Origin: Neobacillus niacini
Lineage (GTDB): Bacteria; Bacillota; Bacilli; Bacillales; Cytobacillaceae
Length of the DNA stretch: 64,000 bases
NCBI RefSeq assembly: GCF_023715415.1
Contig: NZ_JAMBOB010000001.1
Span: 124,001-188,000 of the forward strand
Direction: 5' to 3'
Numbering within the stretch: the first letter of the stretch is position 1; each line of letters starts with the position of its first letter. The translations under genes and the position numbers were made by a program. The notes below the pieces were generated by a model. It was not told the origin of the DNA, ran no database searches, and saw only the letters and a list, made by a program, of their open reading frames with translations. This document shows, in pieces, positions 27,210 to 36,557 of this stretch.

Positions 27210-28814
27210 TTAATTATGAGCAGCTTGATTAACGATTAGTTTATACCCAGCCTTCTCACGATATTGTTGAGGTGTAATACCATACATTTTTTTAAAATAT
27301 CGAATAAAATATTGTTGTTCATACCCGATTTCAGCAGCAATTTCATAAATTTTTTTATTCGTATTTATTAATAAGGACTTCCCCAGATTCATTCGTTGTT
27401 CCGTAATATAATGAGATAATGATTTGCCGGTTTTTCTTTTGTATAACTTGGACAAGTAAGTTGGACTATGAGCAGTATATTCCGCTAATGTTTGAAGTGA
27501 CAAGTCTTCATTCAACCATTCACTGATATACAAGTGTAATTTTGCAATGACAAGAGTACTAGCATCTTCTTGATTGTGCTTATTTCCCTGAAATACCCTC
27601 TCAATTTTTTCGCTGAGATAGAAATAAGCCTCAAGTATAGAAGAATTGACTGGATTAGAATAATACAAGATATCATCAAAATTTAGATGTACCTCATGAT
27701 ATAAATTATATTTATTAAGATATTGCACAACTATATTTGTTAACACCATTATATATTCACATGCTTTTTGATTACCTTGTTCTATCAATCTTTCGAATAT
27801 ACGACTAGATAATTCGAAAAAATGGTTTTTATTCCCTACCTCTAAGTCCGTTTGTAATTGGACGATATATTCTTCTTTGGATATGATTGTCTGTTTCCAC
27901 TCACTTCTATCTTCTTTTTCTACAAGAGTAACCCTAACGTTTACTGGACTGTTAAATAACTTCTTGTTTAATTCGTAAAAACAGTAATGTATTCTTTCCC
28001 ATGTAATTGGTTCCGCATACAGATAAAATGATAGAGTAAACTTTTCAATTATCTTCATTAACTGTTCCGTATAACTGTCCATTTGTGCGCACGCATCAAA
28101 ATCATCTTTCCATGCTTTAGGCTGAAATAAGTACATACTCTTACTATTCTGATAATTAAAATGAAACATTTGGTAGGAATCTTCTAGTTTTATCTTGATG
28201 TAATCATTAAGTATATTAATATCCAGCTCCTGATTTCCATCAGTGTAAATTCTCCCCAAAGCGATGAAAAAGGGTCGCCCACCGTAAATAGGGACTTCTA
28301 ATTCTTGTAATTTAGATTGTTCCACTTCTTTATTTGGATGATAAATGAGGTGATTAAAAAACTCTCTTTGTAGTATTGGTAGTGCTCTATTCACTTTTTC
28401 TTCATTTTGTATCTTTCTTGCTTTCTCTTGATTCTCTAGTTCCTTAAGATTTATCGCTTTCTGGACTGCTTCCAAAATTACATCGTCATCTTCATTTTTC
28501 AAAACGTAATCAACACTTCCACCATTTCGTAAAATCTGTTGAGCATACGAAAAATCGTTAAACCCTGTTAAAAATACAGTTTTGCACTGTTTCCATTCTT
28601 CGCATATTTTTTTATGTAACTCTATTCCATCCATTCCAGGCATTTGGATGTCGGTTAATACAATATCTATCTGCTCCTTTTTGAGCACGGCAATGGCTTC
28701 ATATGCATTATAAACAGCAAAGACTTCGAGGTGTAATGATTCTATGCTATTAAATAATAATTGTAGACTATCAGCTATTATCGGTTCATCATCAACTATT
28801 AATAACTTATACAT
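27210..28814 (-). CDS. YesN-type response regulator with AraC DNA-binding domain
   Basis: The 534-aa protein has a receiver domain (about residues 1–120; LLIVDDEP start, phosphoacceptor Asp in LTDIQMPGMDG, Lys in YVLKN). A long helical linker follows, then an AraC HTH pair (about 430–530; LAEYTAHSPTYLSKLYKRKTG, ending MYGITPQQYRE). It acts with the YesM-type kinase just upstream to activate sugar-uptake genes. The ATG at 28814 lies 8 bases inside the kinase gene end with AAGGTGATG upstream, implying coupling. Target: probably the LplABC–abfA operon next door. Confidence 0.93.
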   Translation of the reverse strand: MYKLLIVDDEPIIADSLQLLFNSIESLHLEVFAVYNAYEAIAVLKKEQIDIVLTDIQMPGMDGIELHKKICEEWKQCKTVFLTGFNDFSYAQQILRNGGSVDYVLKNEDDDVILEAVQKAINLKELENQEKARKIQNEEKVNRALPILQREFFNHLIYHPNKEVEQSKLQELEVPIYGGRPFFIALGRIYTDGNQELDINILNDYIKIKLEDSYQMFHFNYQNSKSMYLFQPKAWKDDFDACAQMDSYTEQLMKIIEKFTLSFYLYAEPITWERIHYCFYELNKKLFNSPVNVRVTLVEKEDRSEWKQTIISKEEYIVQLQTDLEVGNKNHFFELSSRIFERLIEQGNQKACEYIMVLTNIVVQYLNKYNLYHEVHLNFDDILYYSNPVNSSILEAYFYLSEKIERVFQGNKHNQEDASTLVIAKLHLYISEWLNEDLSLQTLAEYTAHSPTYLSKLYKRKTGKSLSHYITEQRMNLGKSLLINTNKKIYEIAAEIGYEQQYFIRYFKKMYGITPQQYREKAGYKLIVNQAAHN

Positions 28815-30531
28815 GAAATTCATCACCTTTTATCGGAATTTTAATTAAAACTTTTAATCCATTGTCTTTACCCATTTCAAACGTTAGTCCACTCGCTTTC
28901 CCAAAATTCATTTGTAGGCGCTTGTGAACATTAATAAGTCCTGTTATTTGCATTTTATCCGTATCTAGTGATTCTGTTAAATCATCTATCACTTGTTGTG
29001 TTATGTCTCCATTATCTTCGATACAAATTGAAAGGATATCACCTTCTGTTATAAACGATATGGATAATGCTGCATCAGAAATCTTATCTTGGATACCATG
29101 TTCAAATGCATTCTCTACAATTGGTTGCAAAATAAGTCTAGGTACCTTAATTTCTTTGAACTCTCTAGTTAATGGATCAACAAAGACTGATAAACGATTT
29201 GAGAATCTTAATTTTTGTATTTCTAAGTACGCAATCGTATGTTTATATTCTTCATGTAAGGGTACTTTTTCATCTGAATTTCTCGTAATGTACTTAAAAT
29301 AATGCCCGAGATTAATAGAAAATGTAGCTGCTTCTGCATGTTTATACTTGATCATACGATGTAAAATAAAAAAACTATTATAAAGAAAATGCGGATTTAT
29401 TTGCGCTTGTAATTGCTTTAATTCAGCTTGATACAAATGTAATTTTTGAAGATATATCTCTTGAATCAGCCTTTCTAATTTTTCTGTCATCGTATTAAAA
29501 CTATTATAAATATAATTAAACTCATCGTTAAATAAACTATTTATTTTAAAGTTAAATTCTCCTCTTTCTACTCGTTTAAAGGAATTAACAAGAGTTAGAA
29601 TCGGTTTATGAATAAACAAATAAATAATATATGAAAATAATAAAGTCATGAGAACGGTAATTCCTATCAATAACTTTATAAATCCACCATATTCATTCAT
29701 CGTTCCAATTAAGTTTTCTTCAGGGATATATACGTATAGTAAAGTATTTAAAATAGTTGATTTTCCATTAATGATCATATAATCAATAGTGTTAACATTC
29801 AAAGATGATAGGGTAGTTGGATGATCCAATGGAAAATCATTATCCATAAACGTTTTCATAATTTTATTTGCGATTTGCTCCTCCGATGAACTTATTTCAA
29901 TCTCAGGATGAATAAGTATTGCTCCTCCAATATCTGCAAATTGACTTAATGTTTCTTTTAAGTAGCTGTTTGATAGTTTTATTTCCAAAATAAAGGAAGG
30001 TGTTTCATTATAGTAGGTTGGATATACTAGATTTAAATAAATTTCCCCGTTTTTTATTGTTGCTAAATTCTGATTCCATTCATCATTCTTCTGGTACTCA
30101 TAGTAATCAATATACTCAGTAGGAGAGATGCTACGTTCAAGTAAAGGAATCATTACTTTTACTTCTTGGATGTAAGCGCTTGAGTTTTTTAGCACATTTA
30201 ATTCTTGATAAAGTCGATTTATCGTTTCTGTTTTTTCATATTCTGAAAGACTTGGTCCAATACTACTTAATTTCTGCAAATCTTTGTCATTCATATATTG
30301 TTTTTGTAACGACATAATTCGTTGGATTTCTTGTTCTAAAGAAGAAAGATAAAAATCTACCTGTTCAATTTTACTGCTTGCTATTTGTGATTTGACTTCT
30401 TCTTTCGCCTTCTCAATTACATGTAAACTTAAAAATAATACAGGAGTGGCAAGAATTAAAAACGAACAAAATAATTTAATTATGATAGGTATTTTTATAC
30501 GTTTTAATGCAGTAATAGAAAGTTTGAACAC
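28807..30531 (-). CDS. YesM-type sensor histidine kinase
   Basis: The 574-aa membrane kinase has a helix near residues 15–35, an extracytoplasmic sensor domain (about 36–285), a second helix (about 286–308), a HAMP region and a His_kinase domain. QAQINPHFLYNSF carries the phosphorylated His (about 392), followed by an ATPase domain (LILQPIVENAFEHGI; IEDNGD). It senses an extracellular sugar signal and phosphorylates the YesN partner. The start is GTG at 30531 with AGGAGTG upstream. A cre-like TGTAAGCGCTTGA within the coding region near 30171 may be chance. Confidence 0.93.
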   Translation of the reverse strand: MFKLSITALKRIKIPIIIKLFCSFLILATPVLFLSLHVIEKAKEEVKSQIASSKIEQVDFYLSSLEQEIQRIMSLQKQYMNDKDLQKLSSIGPSLSEYEKTETINRLYQELNVLKNSSAYIQEVKVMIPLLERSISPTEYIDYYEYQKNDEWNQNLATIKNGEIYLNLVYPTYYNETPSFILEIKLSNSYLKETLSQFADIGGAILIHPEIEISSSEEQIANKIMKTFMDNDFPLDHPTTLSSLNVNTIDYMIINGKSTILNTLLYVYIPEENLIGTMNEYGGFIKLLIGITVLMTLLFSYIIYLFIHKPILTLVNSFKRVERGEFNFKINSLFNDEFNYIYNSFNTMTEKLERLIQEIYLQKLHLYQAELKQLQAQINPHFLYNSFFILHRMIKYKHAEAATFSINLGHYFKYITRNSDEKVPLHEEYKHTIAYLEIQKLRFSNRLSVFVDPLTREFKEIKVPRLILQPIVENAFEHGIQDKISDAALSISFITEGDILSICIEDNGDITQQVIDDLTESLDTDKMQITGLINVHKRLQMNFGKASGLTFEMGKDNGLKVLIKIPIKGDEFHV

Positions 30532-30693
30532 GATTACACTCCTAATCTTAATAAGTGATCGATTGCATTAACTCACTATCCATAATGATTATCCTACTGG
30601 TTAGTGAATATTTTAACATATATTTACTTGAATTTTACCAACTTTCTGAATTCAAACCCAACGATAACTCTATGTAGTTCAAATATGTAAAAA

Positions 30694-30711
30694 GTGCCGG
30701 TTACCCGACAC
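30694..30711 (-). terminator. Terminator after GH43 gene
   Basis: A 7-bp stem GTGTCGG/CCGGCAC (one G·T pair) with a GTAA tetraloop is followed by TTTTT on the minus strand, about 50 bp after the GH43 stop. Confidence 0.8.
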
Positions 30712-30762
30712 CCCTAATAAATTAATGTTATAATCGGTATAGCACATTACCTGTGAAAAAAC

Positions 30763-32274
30763 TTACAAAGAATTGGTGTAACGGAAATAATCAAAATCTG
30801 CATATCCGCCAATTTGCTTGGTTGCATAATTGAATAAACCAATCCTGCATCCCATAAAATGGTCAAGCGTATATCTTAACTGGAATGGACGACCAATCAA
30901 ACGCCATACAACCCCATCCTCAGAATAATAAAAGGTTGCTAGGTCCTTGCTGTCTTCGAAATCAAATTTGATTTTCAAATAAATACTGTTGGACTCATAT
31001 CGAATGCATTCGACTGTTTCTTCAGATCCTTTACCTCCATTAATACACATAGCGACGTACCGGTCGCCGCTGTCACCCACTTGAATTCCTACCCAGCCGA
31101 AATGGTGCTGCATGGCAACTAATCCAGCACGGTCACCTGGTTTCAAATGATGGACTTCCAATAAAGTCATCCCGCAGCAAACAGGTCCTTCTGTTCGCTG
31201 TGTCAATGTATTGCGAGCATATTCAACACTGCTTGTTAGATGACCCGTTTCCAATCGCAGAAAACCCGGCCGCGCCAAAAAGGACCACAATTGATTATTT
31301 GGATTATGATTCCATTGCCAATTCAATGCCAATTTATTTTCAAAATACTCGAATTCATCGCTAATCACGAGTGGTTTAGTCTCAGACTTGGGTAATTGTG
31401 CCTCGAATGTCTTCGGGACTTTCCCATCCCAGCCGAAAACAGGCCAGTCATCAACCCATTTAACGGGGACAACACAAGGAATTCTCCCAACAGCATCATG
31501 ATCTTGGAAAAGGAACGCATACCAATCCCCTGCTGGCGTGTCGACAATACCGCCCTGTGCTACTCCTTTATTATGATAGCCCATATCGTCATCAAGAAGT
31601 ACTCGGTGCTCATAAGGACCTAAAAGATCCTTCGAACGGTAACAAAGTTCTCTTCGCCGCCCATTACCGGACTTCGGCCAATCGATGAAGAACAAGTAAT
31701 AGTAGCCATTCAGCTTATAAGCGTGGCAGCCCTCACATCGAAGGCCAATCCCTTCTCGCTCAGTTTCAAACAGCAATTGATTAATTCCATCCGGTTTCAG
31801 GGCCGTTGCCCCTTCTTCCAGCTCTATAATCCGTATTTCACCATTTCCATGAATAACAAAGACGCGTCCTTCGTCAAACAACATACTAGGATCATGATGG
31901 AGACCTGGGATAACAGAACGTTCCCATCTAGCATTTTCGATATCTTTTGTTTGGTAAACATAGAACTGTTTCATATCATTACTCGAGAAACATACATAAA
32001 ATGTATCGCCATGATATCGTAAGCTGCACGCCCATGAACCTTTCCCATAAATGTATTTTCCATTGATTAAATTATGCTCGTCATTATCCTCAAATGTATC
32101 AAACACATAATTGACTATCTCCCAGTTCATTAAGTTCTCTGACTTCATAATTGGGCATCCCGGCATCGAATGCATGCTTGTGCTTACCATATAAAACATA
32201 GATCCTACTCGAATCACACTTGGGTCCGGTACATCTGCCCAGATAATCGGATTCGTAATGGTGATATTGTTCAA
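30763..32274 (-). CDS. GH43 beta-xylosidase/arabinofuranosidase
   Basis: The 503-aa protein has a five-bladed propeller (about residues 1–300) with the GH43 base Asp in WADVPDPSVIR and the acid Glu in RCEGCHAYK. A C-terminal beta-sandwich (about 310–500) is typical of two-domain xylosidases. No signal peptide is present, so it works in the cytosol on imported xylo- or arabino-oligosaccharides, complementing AbfA. The start is TTG at 32274 with AGGAGGG six bases upstream. It precedes the two-component genes and has its own terminator. A hairpin lies in its leader (32327–32363). Confidence 0.92.
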   Translation of the reverse strand: MNNITITNPIIWADVPDPSVIRVGSMFYMVSTSMHSMPGCPIMKSENLMNWEIVNYVFDTFEDNDEHNLINGKYIYGKGSWACSLRYHGDTFYVCFSSNDMKQFYVYQTKDIENARWERSVIPGLHHDPSMLFDEGRVFVIHGNGEIRIIELEEGATALKPDGINQLLFETEREGIGLRCEGCHAYKLNGYYYLFFIDWPKSGNGRRRELCYRSKDLLGPYEHRVLLDDDMGYHNKGVAQGGIVDTPAGDWYAFLFQDHDAVGRIPCVVPVKWVDDWPVFGWDGKVPKTFEAQLPKSETKPLVISDEFEYFENKLALNWQWNHNPNNQLWSFLARPGFLRLETGHLTSSVEYARNTLTQRTEGPVCCGMTLLEVHHLKPGDRAGLVAMQHHFGWVGIQVGDSGDRYVAMCINGGKGSEETVECIRYESNSIYLKIKFDFEDSKDLATFYYSEDGVVWRLIGRPFQLRYTLDHFMGCRIGLFNYATKQIGGYADFDYFRYTNSL

Positions 32275-32326
32275 TCCTAACCCTCCTAATAAAAAATTAT
32301 TTTTCTCTGGAATATTGCACGAAAAA

Positions 32327-32363
32327 GGCAGCCCCTAAGAGCCCAAAGGGCGGGATAGCTGCC
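32327..32363 (-). promoter_or_regulatory. Terminator-like hairpin in the GH43 leader
   Basis: On the minus strand GGCAGC pairs with GCTGCC around an inner GCCC/GGGC hairpin, followed by TTTTT. It stands about 50 bp upstream of the GH43 start, so it could attenuate that gene or end a lost upstream transcript. The rest of the 32275–32603 gap is AT-rich without an ORF. I do not recognise a riboswitch class. Confidence 0.5.
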
Positions 32364-32603
32364 TACTATTAATAGCTGCATTAGTATCTTTAGTATTTTT
32401 ATAAGTAACTATTAATCTAATCTATTCCACCTTCTCCTCTAATTACATAGTATTCTATAATAAGATTGATTGATAATCTTTGTATTTATTGCTTATTATA
32501 TTGCAAATATTGCTTTTTTATAGTCTTATTAGGATAAGTTGAATTACATTACACTTAAAGCAAATTGTTAAAGAGGTGGAGTTAACAAGTATTACTTATA
32601 TAC

Positions 32604-32636
32604 AGAAGAAGCACGCTGCTAGAGCGTGCTTCTTCT
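32604..32636 (-). terminator. Terminator after Gln-rich protein gene
   Basis: A 14-bp perfect stem AGAAGAAGCACGCT/AGCGTGCTTCTTCT with loop GCTAG lies immediately after the stop at 32641. Confidence 0.8.
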
Positions 32637-32640
32637 TAAG

Positions 32641-33009
32641 TTATTGACGGAATGACGGGTTTCGAAAGTTTTGATACCCTTGGGTTTGGAATCCTGGATT
32701 TACAAACGTCTGATGTTGAAATCCAGCTGAACCTGTTTGACCAGAAAGTTCCCGTTCCAATTGATTACATTGGGCAATGACTTCCTGGCATCTCTGAATC
32801 GCTAATTCATGTCCTTGGAGACTTTGCTGAATAGTCTGCACTGCCAACCGTTCCTTTTGTACCATCTGTTCAAGCACTTGTGCATTATGTTGCTCATTTT
32901 GCAGCATTTGTTCGTATTGGCGGTTTGCCATTTGTGTTTGTTGAATTAATTGTTGTGCTAATTGACGGCATTGTTGTACATGTGTAAGTGAATGTTGGCT
33001 TGTATGCAT
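32641..33009 (-). CDS. Glutamine-rich coiled-coil protein, possibly spore-associated
   Basis: The 122-aa protein begins MHTSQHSLTHVQQC and is unusually rich in Gln (about a quarter of residues). Heptad-like helical repeats span residues 10–90 and an aromatic, Asn/Gln/Phe-rich tail follows (FQTQGYQNF). There is no signal peptide. Such composition is common in Bacillus spore coat or forespore-expressed small proteins, but I cannot name a family. I use the ATG at 33009, eight bases after GGGGGG; a TTG two codons earlier is too close to that site. Monocistronic. Confidence 0.7.
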   Translation of the reverse strand: MHTSQHSLTHVQQCRQLAQQLIQQTQMANRQYEQMLQNEQHNAQVLEQMVQKERLAVQTIQQSLQGHELAIQRCQEVIAQCNQLERELSGQTGSAGFQHQTFVNPGFQTQGYQNFRNPSFRQ

Positions 33010-33174
33010 GCGCAAATCCCCCCATGTTAGGACTATTTATGAAACTGTAGGGTCTTAAAATCAACCCTTTAATATGGTCTGCTTTTAGACTCCTTCTCAT
33101 GCTTCAAGACAAATTCCAAATTATAATTAGAATAAGCTTGTATGTGTTTTCAGAGAACCTTGTACAACTAATTT

Positions 33175-33203
33175 AGGAAGGAATCATTTACAGATTCCTT
33201 CCT
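33175..33203 (-). terminator. Hairpin after CAP-domain gene
   Basis: An 11-bp perfect stem AGGAAGGAATC/GATTCCTTCCT lies 11 bp downstream of the stop. The T-tail is weak. Confidence 0.6.
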
Positions 33204-33213
33204 ATTTGTCACA

Positions 33214-34380
33214 TTATTTACCAATAAACATTTGTGTCCAGTGGTTACCAGACTTTTCGTAACCAACTCCAATATGAGTAAAGTTGCTACTTAAAATGTT
33301 CTTTCTATGCCCTTCACTGTTCATCCAAGCATTGACAACTTCCTGTGGTGTACGTTGTCCTTGGGCAATATTTTCCCCTGCTGACTTATACGTCACACCA
33401 AAGTCCCTCATCATGTCAAATGGAGAACCATAGGTTGGGCTGGTATGTGAGAAATAATTGTTTTGAGCCATGTCAGCTGATTTCTTTTGTGCCACTCCGC
33501 TTAATTGTGAATCGGCTTTTAAGGCTGGTAATCCATTTTTGCTTCGTTGTGCATTCGTTAAATCAATAACTTGTTGTACATATTGACCAACATCACCAGT
33601 AGCTGGCGCTGGCGCTGCTGGCTTTGGTGCTGGTGCAGCTGGTGCCGGTGCTGCTGGTTTTGGTGCTGGTGCAGTTGGTGCCGGCGCTGCTGGTTTTGGT
33701 GCTGGTGCAACTGGTGCCGGCGCTGCCGGTTGTGGTGCTGGTGCAGTTGGTGCCGGCGCTGGTGCAGTTGGTGCTGGTGCAGTTGGCTTTTGTTGCTGAG
33801 CCGGAGGCTGCCCTTGCTGATTCCCTCCAAATTGGTACCATTGAACAGAACCAAATGGAATATATCTATACTGCGCATGTTGGATTAAGATCGCTTTTGT
33901 GTGAGGATAACTTTTACTATCCAACGATGTTCGATCAGCAGAGATATCCACAGCATTCAAATTATTATTGTTGGTCCGATTTACATCTTGGTTATTATTA
34001 TCATGTAATCGATTGTAACGCACATTGTTGGTGTTCATGTTTCGATTAGTCACACCGTTGTTGTTGACATTTCTTGTTCTGTTGTTTCGAATGTTTGTAC
34101 GATTATTATTTACATTGGTAATATAATCGTCATTGTTGTTTCGGTTATACCCATTTCGATCCCAATCCGGATCGTTGTTATCGTTGTTCGTGTAGTCCTC
34201 GGTGAGCGGACCATTGTGGTCTATCCCATCATCTCTTCCATTCCCAACATTCAAAATGGTATTGTCTCGATCAACCCTGCTTGTACGCACTTCGTCCGCT
34301 GCATCATTATTGTTATTACATGCAGCTAAACCGATTGTCAAAACCCCTGATAATAGTAACCCTAAAGGTTTTTTTATCAA
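33214..34380 (-). CDS. CAP/SCP-domain lipoprotein (YkwD-like)
   Basis: The 388-aa protein has a lipoprotein signal ([10 protein letters not shown], Cys about 21) and an Asn/Asp/Arg-rich low-complexity region (about 22–150). A short module follows containing [16 protein letters not shown], then a Pro-Ala repeat linker (APAPKPA units, about 195–262). A C-terminal CAP domain (about 268–388) has [28 protein letters not shown] and [11 protein letters not shown]. Bacillus members are surface or spore-associated with unclear activity. The start is TTG at 34380, eight bases after GGGGG. The linker is a tandem DNA repeat and probably varies in length between strains. Confidence 0.88.
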   Translation of the reverse strand: MIKKPLGLLLSGVLTIGLAACNNNNDAADEVRTSRVDRDNTILNVGNGRDDGIDHNGPLTEDYTNNDNNDPDWDRNGYNRNNNDDYITNVNNNRTNIRNNRTRNVNNNGVTNRNMNTNNVRYNRLHDNNNQDVNRTNNNNLNAVDISADRTSLDSKSYPHTKAILIQHAQYRYIPFGSVQWYQFGGNQQGQPPAQQQKPTAPAPTAPAPAPTAPAPQPAAPAPVAPAPKPAAPAPTAPAPKPAAPAPAAPAPKPAAPAPATGDVGQYVQQVIDLTNAQRSKNGLPALKADSQLSGVAQKKSADMAQNNYFSHTSPTYGSPFDMMRDFGVTYKSAGENIAQGQRTPQEVVNAWMNSEGHRKNILSSNFTHIGVGYEKSGNHWTQMFIGK

Positions 34381-34473
34381 ATTGATTACCCCCTTGCAAA
34401 AATGTTTTTTTGCCTTCTTATTTTTGGTCTTTTTTCAAATAATATAGATGGAAATATACTCTATTTCTGCATA

Positions 34474-34510
34474 AAAAAACCGAATGGAAATAATCTCCAA
34501 CCGGTTTTTT
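34474..34510 (-). terminator. Terminator after Cys-rich small protein gene
   Basis: AAAAAACCG/CGGTTTTTT forms a stem with T-run on the minus strand, between the 34582 gene and the CAP gene. Confidence 0.75.
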
Positions 34511-34581
34511 GTTCATTTGGGGTAAATTACTATTAGAAATCTAAAAAATCTAGGCTCCCGTCTTCGTTCCTTGTTGCTTAA

Positions 34582-34854
34582 CTAGATCACTTTATCCCAT
34601 TTAGATTTATCTATATTGGGGCAACTTTTATTTTTAAACTTTGCTCGATAGCGTACGATACACCCGCTATGTGAGCAGGTTGTTTCATATTGTAAAAAGC
34701 GACAACTATTGCAATGCTTCAATCTATACTGATAAATTTCATCACTAACGATTTGGGAAGGATCCTCTTCCGCATCCAATACTAGTTGCTGAATAACTTC
34801 TTCTGATACTATGACACTTTCAAGACAACCTTTACAAAGACCCTTATCAACCAT
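34582..34854 (-). CDS. Cys-rich small protein (DUF6171-like)
   Basis: The 90-aa protein has paired cysteines (CKGCLE near the N-terminus; CNSCRFLQYETTCSHSGC mid-protein; SCPN near the end), suggesting metal or zinc-ribbon binding. It resembles the DUF6171 family by memory. In Bacillus such genes often sit next to carbohydrate-degrading genes, but the role is unknown. I use the ATG at 34854, with GGGGTG about nine bases upstream; a GTG at 34866 almost abuts that site. The decayed GH51 lies directly upstream. Confidence 0.65.
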   Translation of the reverse strand: MVDKGLCKGCLESVIVSEEVIQQLVLDAEEDPSQIVSDEIYQYRLKHCNSCRFLQYETTCSHSGCIVRYRAKFKNKSCPNIDKSKWDKVI

Positions 34855-34872
34855 TGTATTTGACACCCCTAT

Positions 34873-35310
34873 TTAGGATTCAATTGATATTGTCACAACT
34901 GACATCGGTGGAAGTTGAAGTACATTTACAGTTTGAGCAATATTTGCCATCTGAACCCGGTCATTGTGGTTTTGAAAAATATTAAAGTGTAATCCTGCTA
35001 CAAGTGCGTCCCAAAGGGTGTTTTGCTGATATAAAAACCATGCATTCGTCCCTTTTTCCACATTAAACCATGTACCCCATTCATCTATAATCAGCCCTAC
35101 TCGTTTTTGTGGATCATATTTGTCCATAATGGTGCTCTGTTTAGTGATAAGTTCATCCATCCGATAAAGTTTTTCCATCGTGATAAACCATTCATCCTCT
35201 GCAAAATCGACCGTTGCACCCTTATCCGACCAATCTCCCGGAACGGTATAATAGTGGATACTTAGTCCATCCATCATCCGATGTGCATTTTTCATTAGCA
35301 CTTCTGTCCA
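34873..35310 (-). pseudogene. Decayed GH51 arabinofuranosidase remnant
   Basis: The frame reads like the middle of AbfA from WTEVLM to VNVLQ (compare the intact gene at 21867) and retains the nucleophile motif IIDEWGTWF. It then jumps directly to the last residues (LPPMSVVTI). The N-terminal half with the acid/base Glu and about 130–140 residues near the C-terminus are missing. An in-frame stop precedes the first homologous codon, which abuts the 3' end of the deacetylase gene. Two deletions therefore occurred, and the fragment cannot be active. Divergence from the intact abfA shows it was a separate paralogue, not a recent copy. Confidence 0.88.
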
Positions 35311-35318
35311 ATTTTATC

Positions 35319-36137
35319 TCAATCAATTATATTAATTTGCTTTCCTGCCTTTACCTCGACAATAGTATTGTCCACACTAAGCCAAATCGAAATCGCTGAA
35401 GGATTGTATACAAAATGACTGTCAGCTGCAAATTTGAGGTTTTGGAATGCCTTTATATAGTCCACGATTTCGATATTCGTTGCATTCCAGATATCATTTC
35501 GATTACCGATAAATTCACAAAAGTTTTCAATCAAGTCCCAGTTTTGATCATTATCAAACTCATAACTATGACCCCAGACATACATCATATACAAATATTG
35601 CTTTTTATGAAGACCAGCAAAATCCTCGGCAAGTTTCATTAAATTTCGGTTGTGATGACAAGTTGGATTCCATTCCAGAAAGTCATCAGGCATAGAAAAA
35701 TCCCCAGTACTATGAACGGTTCTGGCGTACTCAATTCCCAAAAATGGGAGCATTTCTTTAATTGATCGATTATAGGAACCATTCGGATAAGATAATCCTC
35801 TCACGGTATATCCGGCAATTTTCTCAAGACTTTTCCGATCTTCGATGATTTCTTCGATAATTTGTTCTTTCGGTGACCTAGCTATGGTTGGATGTGTTAC
35901 CGTATGTGTTGAGATTTCATGTCCTTCGTACAGCTGTGCTGCTTCCTCTTTGGGGATACGATTTTCAAATCCTAATAATCCTGAATTTACATGAAAGGAA
36001 CCCCTAATTCCATTTTGGTTAAAAATACTTACTAATTTTCTGTCAGCGGCCACGCCGTCATCATAACTCATGGTTAAGACTTTATGTTTTCCTTCCGGGA
36101 AAGTCATCAATACCTTGGGCAAAGTTATCCCTCTCAT
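35319..36137 (-). CDS. NodB-type polysaccharide deacetylase
   Basis: The 272-aa protein has NodB motifs: MSYDDGVAAD (metal Asp, catalytic Asp), HEISTHTVTHP (the H-x-x-x-H metal pair) and GLSYPNGSYN. It removes acetyl groups from polysaccharides such as xylan or peptidoglycan. No signal peptide is visible, so the site of action is unclear and a cytosolic role on oligomers is possible. The ATG at 36137 lacks a clear ribosome site. A TTG at 36122 follows GAGAGGG and an ATG at 36104 follows AAGG, so the start is uncertain. The 3' end touches the GH51 remnant. Confidence 0.85.
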   Translation of the reverse strand: MRGITLPKVLMTFPEGKHKVLTMSYDDGVAADRKLVSIFNQNGIRGSFHVNSGLLGFENRIPKEEAAQLYEGHEISTHTVTHPTIARSPKEQIIEEIIEDRKSLEKIAGYTVRGLSYPNGSYNRSIKEMLPFLGIEYARTVHSTGDFSMPDDFLEWNPTCHHNRNLMKLAEDFAGLHKKQYLYMMYVWGHSYEFDNDQNWDLIENFCEFIGNRNDIWNATNIEIVDYIKAFQNLKFAADSHFVYNPSAISIWLSVDNTIVEVKAGKQINIID

Positions 36138-36557
36138 TCTTTAAAAATATGTACTCTAAAACTGATTCAATTAACTTTTTCTACTATGTATGGATCCTAT
36201 TGATTCCTATATTCTGTTATCCCCTGCCTCGAATGCTTAGTCTTTGAAGTAGTAAGTCTCCGATTACTTTTTTTAATCAAAAATTTCTATTCTTGTGTAA
36301 GCGCAGCCAAATAATAAAAGAATAAGAGCTGAATAAACTTGTCCGTATGAAATTAATTCGATTTTATCATTTAACTATCTTTTTTCATAGAATTTAATGA
36401 AAATTTTTACTATTCAAATTCCCCATCTGACATGTACGTATAAATCTAAAAAGCCCTCTATGGTTTTTGAGGGCTTATCTTGAAATCTGTATTAGTACTG
36501 TTGATTAAATTATCAGCTTGGATGCTTAATTTAATTAGAAAGCAATCCTATATTAAT
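36138..36557. other. Intergenic stretch: terminator and weak cre-like box
   Basis: It holds the etf terminator (36451–36476, stem AAGCCCTC/GAGGGCTT, T-run on the minus strand). A cre-like GTGTAAGCGCAGCCA (36295–36309) lies upstream of the deacetylase gene. No ORF is supported. Confidence 0.55.
36451..36476 (-). terminator. Terminator of the etfBA end of the island
   Basis: An 8-bp stem AAGCCCTC/GAGGGCTT with a 10-base loop and TTTTTAG on the minus strand. It is the 3' boundary of the long catabolic gene run. Confidence 0.8.

Noticed and set aside
30163..30182. Cre-like TGTAAGCGCTTGA inside the sensor kinase gene
   Set aside because: It lies about 360 bp into the coding region with mismatched ends; intragenic cre boxes exist, but the support is too weak to list.
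32327..32363. Known riboswitch upstream of GH43
   Set aside because: I compared the sequence from memory with c-di-GMP, ykkC, preQ1, M-box and TPP cores; none fits.
33558..34049. Several long Pro/Cys/Val-rich ORFs overlapping the CAP gene on both strands
   Set aside because: They are mirror frames of the Pro-Ala coding repeat, where stop codons are rare by composition.
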